A DNA stretch of 10,782 nt from Planctomycetota bacterium (lineage in GTDB: Bacteria; Planctomycetota; PUPC01; DSUN01), in assembly GCA_016872875.1 (NCBI GenBank), contig VGYW01000288.1:1-10782 (forward strand). Reading direction: 5' to 3'. The translations under genes were made by a program, and so were the position numbers. The notes under the pieces are model-generated. The model made no database searches, was not told the origin of the DNA, and saw only the letters and a list, made by a program, of their open reading frames with translations. Shown here one piece after another: positions 7,686 through 10,782 of this stretch (position 1 is its first letter; each line of letters begins with the position of its first letter).

Positions 7686-7934
7686 TCAAGCACGAGTCCA
7701 TCGCACCAGCGGCTCCCCGTGGCGTTTCGTCTCCACCACCACGCTCGCCCCGCGCGGCAGCCCCTCGCGCAGCAGAATGTCCTTGTGTTTGTGCTCGAAG
7801 CGCAGCCGCGAGTGGCCGAGCGCCGCGAGCAATGGCACCGCGAAGTTGATCTTCACGTCCTCCTCGCTCTCCCCGATTTCCGCGCGGGGGAGGCCCGCAA
7901 GGCGTTTCAGGGCCGCGAAGTCTGTTTCTTCCAT
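7686..7934 (-). pseudogene. Truncated HsdR N-terminal-like nuclease domain protein
   Basis: An 82-residue reading frame. GESEEDVKINFAVPLLAALG followed by FEHKHKDILLREGLPRGASVVVETKRHGEPL resembles the start of HsdR_N-type PD-(D/E)XK domains: an acidic entry helix, 'LL..LG', an Asp before a hydrophobic strand (about D52), then VVVETK as the E-x-K strand (about 65-70). In family members the domain continues with a Q-L-x-x-Y helix; here it stops after VRWTRA, so this is probably a C-terminally truncated remnant. The ATG at 7934 has GAGGAG (7947-7942) at 7 nt, so initiation signals are intact. A longer reading from 7997 runs through the 9-bp satellite and is not favoured. It lies 63 nt downstream of the four-helix-bundle gene and may be cotranscribed with it. 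A functional short protein cannot be excluded. Confidence 0.55.
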
Positions 7935-7955
7935 TCCCGCGCTCCTCTTCTCGCT

Positions 7956-8000
7956 GATCCGTCGGATCAGTCCGATCAGTCGGATCAGTCGGATCAATCA
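7956..8000. repeat. 9-bp satellite between the four-helix gene and the HsdR_N-like gene, 5 units
   Basis: Five 9-bp units begin at 7956, 7965, 7974, 7983 and 7992 (GATCAGTCG and close variants on the + strand; the minus strand contains GATCCGACT). The last three bases (7998-8000) are the TGA stop codon of the four-helix-bundle gene, so the array begins exactly at the end of that gene. Confidence 0.95.
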
Positions 8001-8810
8001 GATGTCCACTAGGCCCTTGCAGTCGGGGTAGCCCGTGCAGCCCCAGAACTGCTTTCCCGCCCGCTTGCCCTTCTGGGCGGTGCGCAGCACCATCGCCCGC
8101 CCGCATTGGGGACATCGCGGAATGCGATCCGTCGGATCGGTCGGATCCGTCGGATCGGTCGGATCAGTCGGATCAATGTGCCGCCGCCGCTCTCGGTGCG
8201 CAAGGCGCTCCGCCGCAAGCTGCTCGCTGTAGCCCCCATCCTCGATGAACCGCGCCTCAAGCGACTCGATCTGCCTGTCCAACAGCGTGTTCGCCTGGTT
8301 GATGAGGCACAACAGGCAATTCGCCCGAATCGCGGGGTCCTCGCTATCGAGCCATTTGGCATAGAGCGCATAGCGGGCCTCATCGCCCGCGCGATCCGGG
8401 CGATCAGTCGGATCAGTCGGATCAGTCGGATCAGTCCGATCAATCTGAAGGGCGCGAGCCCCCAGCTCCTGGCCGATGCGCCGCACCGCCAGGGCCTCGG
8501 GGCCTTCATGCCCCCACTGCGGCAGGTGGCGGTGCCGCAAGTAATCCTCGCAATCCAGCAACAACTCCTCCTGGCTCGAGCGGGCCACGTTCAGCAGCCT
8601 CAGTTCGCTCTGTGAGGAGGTCGCCGAGGCCCGGCTTGCCTCCGCGATATTCTGCCTGCCGCTCCGCGCCGACATCACCATCTGGTCCACCAGCCGCGAC
8701 CCAGCGGGCAGAAATCGTTCGCAGAACCAGTAGGTGGCATCGTAGATGATGGTTGCAGTCTGGAAACTCCGCAGTCCGCGGTAGCCCCCGCTTGGCCGCA
8801 GCTTGCCCAT
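7998..8810 (-). CDS. Four-helix-bundle 'suffix' protein with a C-terminal topoisomerase-type zinc ribbon
   Basis: A 270-residue protein. Residues about 8-105 match the S23/IVP-like four-helix bundle (GGYRGLRSFQTATIIYDATY, then DQMVMSARSGRQNIAEAS, ELRLLNVARSSQEELLLDCEDYL). Residues about 140-207 match the helical 'suffix' region of this family (NCLLCLINQANTLLDRQIES). Residues 233-270 form a C4 zinc ribbon like those of topoisomerase I (CPQC at 233-236, Cys 258 and 264, QFWGCTGYPDCKG). Two acidic linkers of repeated DPT (about 122-139 and 213-228) separate the three domains and are encoded by in-frame 9-bp satellite. The ATG at 8810 has AAAGGAGG (8826-8819) at 8 nt. S23-type bundles are linked to RNA or RNP functions, and the zinc ribbon suggests DNA or RNA binding. 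The function is unproven. Confidence 0.85.
   Translation of the reverse strand: MGKLRPSGGYRGLRSFQTATIIYDATYWFCERFLPAGSRLVDQMVMSARSGRQNIAEASRASATSSQSELRLLNVARSSQEELLLDCEDYLRHRHLPQWGHEGPEALAVRRIGQELGARALQIDRTDPTDPTDPTDRPDRAGDEARYALYAKWLDSEDPAIRANCLLCLINQANTLLDRQIESLEARFIEDGGYSEQLAAERLAHRERRRHIDPTDPTDPTDPTDPTDRIPRCPQCGRAMVLRTAQKGKRAGKQFWGCTGYPDCKGLVDI
8126..8176. repeat. In-frame 9-bp satellite encoding a DPT linker before the zinc ribbon
   Basis: Five full units and a partial one begin at 8126, 8135, 8144, 8153, 8162 and 8171. On the coding strand they read GAT CCG ACN and translate to five DPT repeats at residues 213-228 of the four-helix-bundle protein, just before the CPQC zinc ribbon. The third base of the ACN codon varies (T, C, G). 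Confidence 0.95.
8393..8446. repeat. In-frame 9-bp satellite encoding a DPT linker between the helical domains
   Basis: Six units begin at 8393, 8402, 8411, 8420, 8429 and 8438, the outer ones degenerate. They encode DRT, three DPT and DRP at residues about 122-139, between the four-helix bundle and the suffix domain. The unit and orientation are the same as in the arrays at 7956-8000, 8126-8176 and 8848-8878. Confidence 0.95.
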
Positions 8811-8847
8811 GCCTTCTGCCTCCTTTGCTCTCTTCGGCCATTCCCTT

Positions 8848-8878
8848 GATCCGTCGGATCCGTCCGATCAGTCGGATC
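8848..8878. repeat. 9-bp satellite upstream of the four-helix-bundle gene
   Basis: Three full units (8848, 8857, 8866) and a partial fourth of the GATCCGTCG/GATCAGTCG type, in the same orientation as the other arrays. It ends 37 nt upstream of the start codon, so it may lie in the 5' leader or promoter of the gene. Confidence 0.9.
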
Positions 8879-8979
8879 ATCCCCTTTCCCCGCCGCCGGC
8901 ACAGCATACAACAGCCCTGCTCGCACGTCAAAAGGGGCGAAGAGCTTCAAGGCAAGATGATTGTGGGGCAAAATGATAA
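8879..8979. other. Noncoding spacer with a short direct repeat beside the IS
   Basis: About 100 bp between the satellite and the IS left end. The only structure seen is a direct repeat, GGCAAGATGAT (8951-8961) and GGCAAAATGAT (8967-8977), 16 bp apart, ending 2 nt before the IS terminus. An open frame on the minus strand enters from the transposase region but has no family resemblance and is not called. Confidence 0.6.
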
Positions 8980-9000
8980 GGGCGTGGTCCGTTTGATACA
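8980..9000. repeat. IS left terminal inverted repeat
   Basis: A 21-bp terminus matching the right end (10590-10610, reverse complement) at 20 of 21 positions. The one difference is T versus C in the CCGTTTG/CCGCTTG segment. The transposase stop codon (9006-9004) lies immediately inside it. Confidence 0.93.
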
Positions 9001-9003
9001 CCC

Positions 9004-10470
9004 CTACGAGGCTTTCCGCGCCTCGCCGCAGGCCACCGGCGCCCAGCGGCGATGGCCGAAGCGTCGCCGGGCCTCCTGCTTCATGTGGAACTGCCAGAAG
9101 GCATCCCAGTCGCCGTTGAGGTGGATGGCCCGCAGCTTGAGCACCGCCGCCGCTCCACCGAGGCTCCATCGCATGCCCGAGCCCTCCATCCGGTCCTTGA
9201 CCAGGTGGTGGCAGGCCCCCTCCACGACCCCCGAACCAATCGGGAGGCCCGCCGCGATGTATTCGTCGTAGCGCATCCAGCGGCGGTTGGCCTCGTAGTA
9301 GCCGATGACGGTCCCGAGGGTCTTCCGTTGCTCCTTCGTGAGGCGGGCCCCGTGTTTCGTGAGCATCTGGCGCAAGGCTCCGATGACGTAGCCCACCTTG
9401 CCCCGCAGGAGCATGAGCAGGTAGCGGCGGACGAAGGCTTCCGCCTCCGGACTCTTCTCGGCGTGGAAGACGTGGGCCGCCTTCCAGAGGTACTCGTTGA
9501 CGTGGAAGAGGTCCAGGATGTAGATGAACCCCGTCAGTGTGCTCAGGGCCAGCCGCCAGAGGGCCTGGGCCCCGTCGAGGAGGCAGACGCGCCGCTTGCG
9601 GCGGTCCGGGTCGCGCCGCTCGACCTCGCGGACGGCCCACGCGAAGGCGTCCTCCTTGCCGTCGAGCGTGGCTCGGAGGCGTTTGTTCTGCGGTTTGGGC
9701 CGCTTCGGCGGCGTTTGCTTGTCTTGGACCTCCGCCACAATGTCCTCCGCTGTCCGAGGGTAGGGGGCGATGGTGTAGACCGCCGCGACGACCGCTTCCC
9801 TCTTGCGGCTGCGCTTCTCGCCGCGGCCGAGGCGCACCTTGTGCTCGGCCGGCTCACCCTTGATCATCGGCACCCCCTTGCCGTCCACGGCCACCGCGAG
9901 AATCTCCGGCTCCGTCTCCGGGGGCGGCGTGCCCAGGCTCTCGTAGAACGGGTCGGCATCCACGGCACTCTCCGCCACAAGGTCCAGCACGCACTCTTTG
10001 CGGAGCCGAAAGCCGAAGAGTTCCGCCACGTCGGCCAGAGCCTCGTCGTACGCCATCCGCGCCGCACGCCGTTTGACCAGCTCCTGGACGTAGTACGACG
10101 GGATGGCCTCCGGCAGGTTCGCCTCCTCGTCGAGGGGGAAGACGCCCGAGGAGCCATCCTTGTGATAGTACCAACGCGGCACCCTCAGTTCGCCGAAGAC
10201 GGTCAGGATGGGCCGCGACGTGAGGCGTTCGCGCCGCAGCACCTCGTCCTCTTCGGTCACGATGGTCTTGCCCACGTCGCCCCCCAGCTTCTTGAGGAAC
10301 CAGGCGACGAGCAACAACAGCCCCAGGGCCAACAGGTCGCGGAAGAGCCGCACCTCGACCCGGTAGGCATCGTCCGACTGTCCCTCGCCGAGGAGGTAAG
10401 CAAGGATGGCATTGAACTTCTCGCCTGCCTGTGCTACCCTCTCGTCGAGCCGTTTCTCCAGGCCAAACAC
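9004..10470 (-). CDS. ISKra4-family DDE transposase
   Basis: A 488-residue protein, normal length for the family. It catalyses cut or copy steps of IS transposition. The catalytic triad candidates are D196 in ILAVAVDGKG, D299 in VCLLDGAQALW and E417 in IGSGVVEGACHHLVKDRME. The last segment, with SGMRW and GAAAVLKLRA after it, is the strong ISKra4 signature. The N-terminal 90 residues are helical with a hydrophobic stretch (about 46-59), followed by RPILTVFGELRVPRWYY. There are no frameshifts or internal stops. The start is GTG at 10470, preceded by AGGAGG (10482-10477) with a 6-nt gap. That Shine-Dalgarno is inside a leader hairpin. The gene ends with TAG beside the left inverted repeat. Confidence 0.93.
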   Translation of the reverse strand: MFGLEKRLDERVAQAGEKFNAILAYLLGEGQSDDAYRVEVRLFRDLLALGLLLLVAWFLKKLGGDVGKTIVTEEDEVLRRERLTSRPILTVFGELRVPRWYYHKDGSSGVFPLDEEANLPEAIPSYYVQELVKRRAARMAYDEALADVAELFGFRLRKECVLDLVAESAVDADPFYESLGTPPPETEPEILAVAVDGKGVPMIKGEPAEHKVRLGRGEKRSRKREAVVAAVYTIAPYPRTAEDIVAEVQDKQTPPKRPKPQNKRLRATLDGKEDAFAWAVREVERRDPDRRKRRVCLLDGAQALWRLALSTLTGFIYILDLFHVNEYLWKAAHVFHAEKSPEAEAFVRRYLLMLLRGKVGYVIGALRQMLTKHGARLTKEQRKTLGTVIGYYEANRRWMRYDEYIAAGLPIGSGVVEGACHHLVKDRMEGSGMRWSLGGAAAVLKLRAIHLNGDWDAFWQFHMKQEARRRFGHRRWAPVACGEARKAS

Positions 10471-10540
10471 TCACGGCCTCCTCTCTCGGGGACCATACAT
10501 TCGGGGACCAACGTAATGTATGCCCCAAAGGGGGCCGTGA
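10471..10540 (-). promoter_or_regulatory. Leader hairpin sequestering the transposase Shine-Dalgarno
   Basis: The 70 nt directly upstream of the GTG start fold as one hairpin. The outer stem pairs TCACGGCC with GGCCGTGA (10533-10540 with 10471-10478), extended inward with one mismatch to 10482/10529. A GGGG/CCCC stem (10488-10491 with 10523-10526) follows, then CATACATT/AATGTATG (10494-10501 with 10515-10522) and a 13-nt loop. The AGGAGG Shine-Dalgarno (10482-10477) is within the outer stem. TCGGGGACCA also occurs twice (10486-10495 and 10501-10510). Such sequestration would limit transposase translation, including from read-through transcripts; the effect is inferred. Confidence 0.65.
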
Positions 10541-10589
10541 TTTCAAGCCCTTTTCGTCCCAAGGCTCAGAAATTCAACACCTTACGTCC

Positions 10590-10610
10590 TGTATCAAGCG
10601 GACCACGCCC
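10590..10610. repeat. IS right terminal inverted repeat
   Basis: The 21-bp partner of the left end (20 of 21 matches), reading TGTATCAAGCGGACCACGCCC up to the IS boundary when split as TGTATCAAGC and GGACCACGCCC. Confidence 0.93.
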
Positions 10611-10782
10611 AATGGAGATTCGCGGCGGGCACGGCCCCAAGCCATGGCAACCAGCCAGTTCCCGTTTCGTCCTCGTCCCTCGTCCTCGTCCCTCGTGCTC
10701 GATTCCTCTGTCTTGCGCGGGAGAAGAGCGGAGAACGAGGACGAGGGACGAGGACGAGGACGATTGGGGAGGAACGCGGGGT
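10611..10782. other. Noncoding right edge
   Basis: No gene is recognisable in the 172 bp right of the IS. Apart from the hairpin at 10678-10759 nothing stands out. The sequence continues beyond the window. Confidence 0.6.
10678..10759. repeat. Intergenic hairpin with CGTCCTCGTCCCT-repeat arms
   Basis: Arms 10678-10701 and 10736-10759 match at 23 of 24 positions around a 34-nt loop that itself pairs partly (TTCCTC against GAGCGGAGAA). Allowing a 1-nt bulge, the repetitive arms extend outward to 10667 and 10763. Each arm is a tandem duplication of CCTCGTC-type units. The geometry resembles the hairpins at 582-666, 2471-2551 and 4693-4770 although the sequence is unrelated. Confidence 0.85.

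Larger units (their letters stand above)
8980..10610 (-). mobile_element. ISKra4-family insertion sequence, complete, 1631 bp
   Basis: Bounded by 21-bp terminal inverted repeats (8980-9000 and 10590-10610) that differ at one position. They begin GGGCGTGGTCCG and end TTGATACA. The element carries one transposase gene on the minus strand whose stop codon lies 3 nt inside the left repeat. The length fits the ISKra4 family. No clean target-site duplication is visible: the flanks AATGATAA and AATGGAGA agree at only 5 of 8 positions. Upstream of the transposase is a 70-nt hairpin leader. The IS appears intact and could be active, inserted about 170 bp upstream of the four-helix-bundle gene and transcribed towards it. 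Confidence 0.92.

Noticed and set aside
7935..7997. N-terminal extension of the HsdR_N-like protein (IRLIRLIG repeat)
   Set aside because: The extension is only translated satellite DNA. The ATG at 7934 has its own well-spaced GAGGAG.
7686..8810. Complete restriction-modification or other defence operon
   Set aside because: Only a truncated nuclease-like domain is present, with no methyltransferase, specificity subunit or helicase domain in the window.
7998..8810. Avd accessory protein of a diversity-generating retroelement
   Set aside because: The bundle is S23-like, but no reverse transcriptase, template repeat or variable-repeat gene is seen. The suffix and zinc-ribbon domains are not part of Avd.
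8675..9640. Minus-strand frame running through the IS left end into the upstream spacer
   Set aside because: It overlaps the intact transposase gene in another frame and crosses the IS boundary, so it is chance.
8972..10618. 8-bp target-site duplication of the IS
   Set aside because: The flanks agree at only 5 of 8 positions, which is too weak to call.

Overview
The window is GC-rich DNA, most likely from an uncultured Planctomycetota bacterium. The main evidence is a secreted repeat protein (complement 5279-7612) whose N-terminus carries the planctomycete-type LEPR-XLL motif. A V/A-type ATPase operon, a retropepsin-like protease, an ISKra4-family transposase and dense intergenic repeats fit this but do not prove it.

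Layout. Positions 1-190 hold a 45-bp tandem array that runs off the left edge. Positions 251-4678 (+) encode four subunits of a V/A-type ATPase: F, A, B and D, the stalk and catalytic head of the rotary motor. The membrane subunits and peripheral stalk are not in the window and probably lie upstream. Every gap in this operon (70-125 bp, wide for such operons) is filled by a different repeat: a TGGA/TGAA hairpin between F and A, a nearly perfect GC hairpin between A and B, and a 9-bp satellite between B and D. A fourth hairpin fills the convergent gap after D. Next, on the minus strand, come a small retropepsin-like aspartic protease with its own promoter and a 777-residue LEPR-XLL beta-repeat surface protein.

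Positions 7686-8880 (-) hold a pair of genes: a four-helix-bundle 'suffix' protein with a C-terminal topoisomerase-type zinc ribbon, followed by a short remnant of an HsdR-type N-terminal nuclease domain. This pair is saturated with a 9-bp satellite (GATCCGACT on the coding strand). One array lies upstream, one between the genes, and two lie in frame inside the four-helix gene as DPT linkers at its domain boundaries. Positions 8980-10610 are an intact ISKra4-like insertion sequence with 21-bp terminal inverted repeats. Its leader folds into a hairpin that includes the transposase Shine-Dalgarno. The right edge holds another hairpin with internally repetitive arms.

The most interesting signals are two repeat systems. 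One is a set of four intergenic hairpins with nearly the same geometry but unrelated arm sequences. The other is the 9-bp GATYCGAYY satellite, concentrated on one putative nucleic-acid-binding gene. Nothing in the window can be called a complete new defence or metabolic system.
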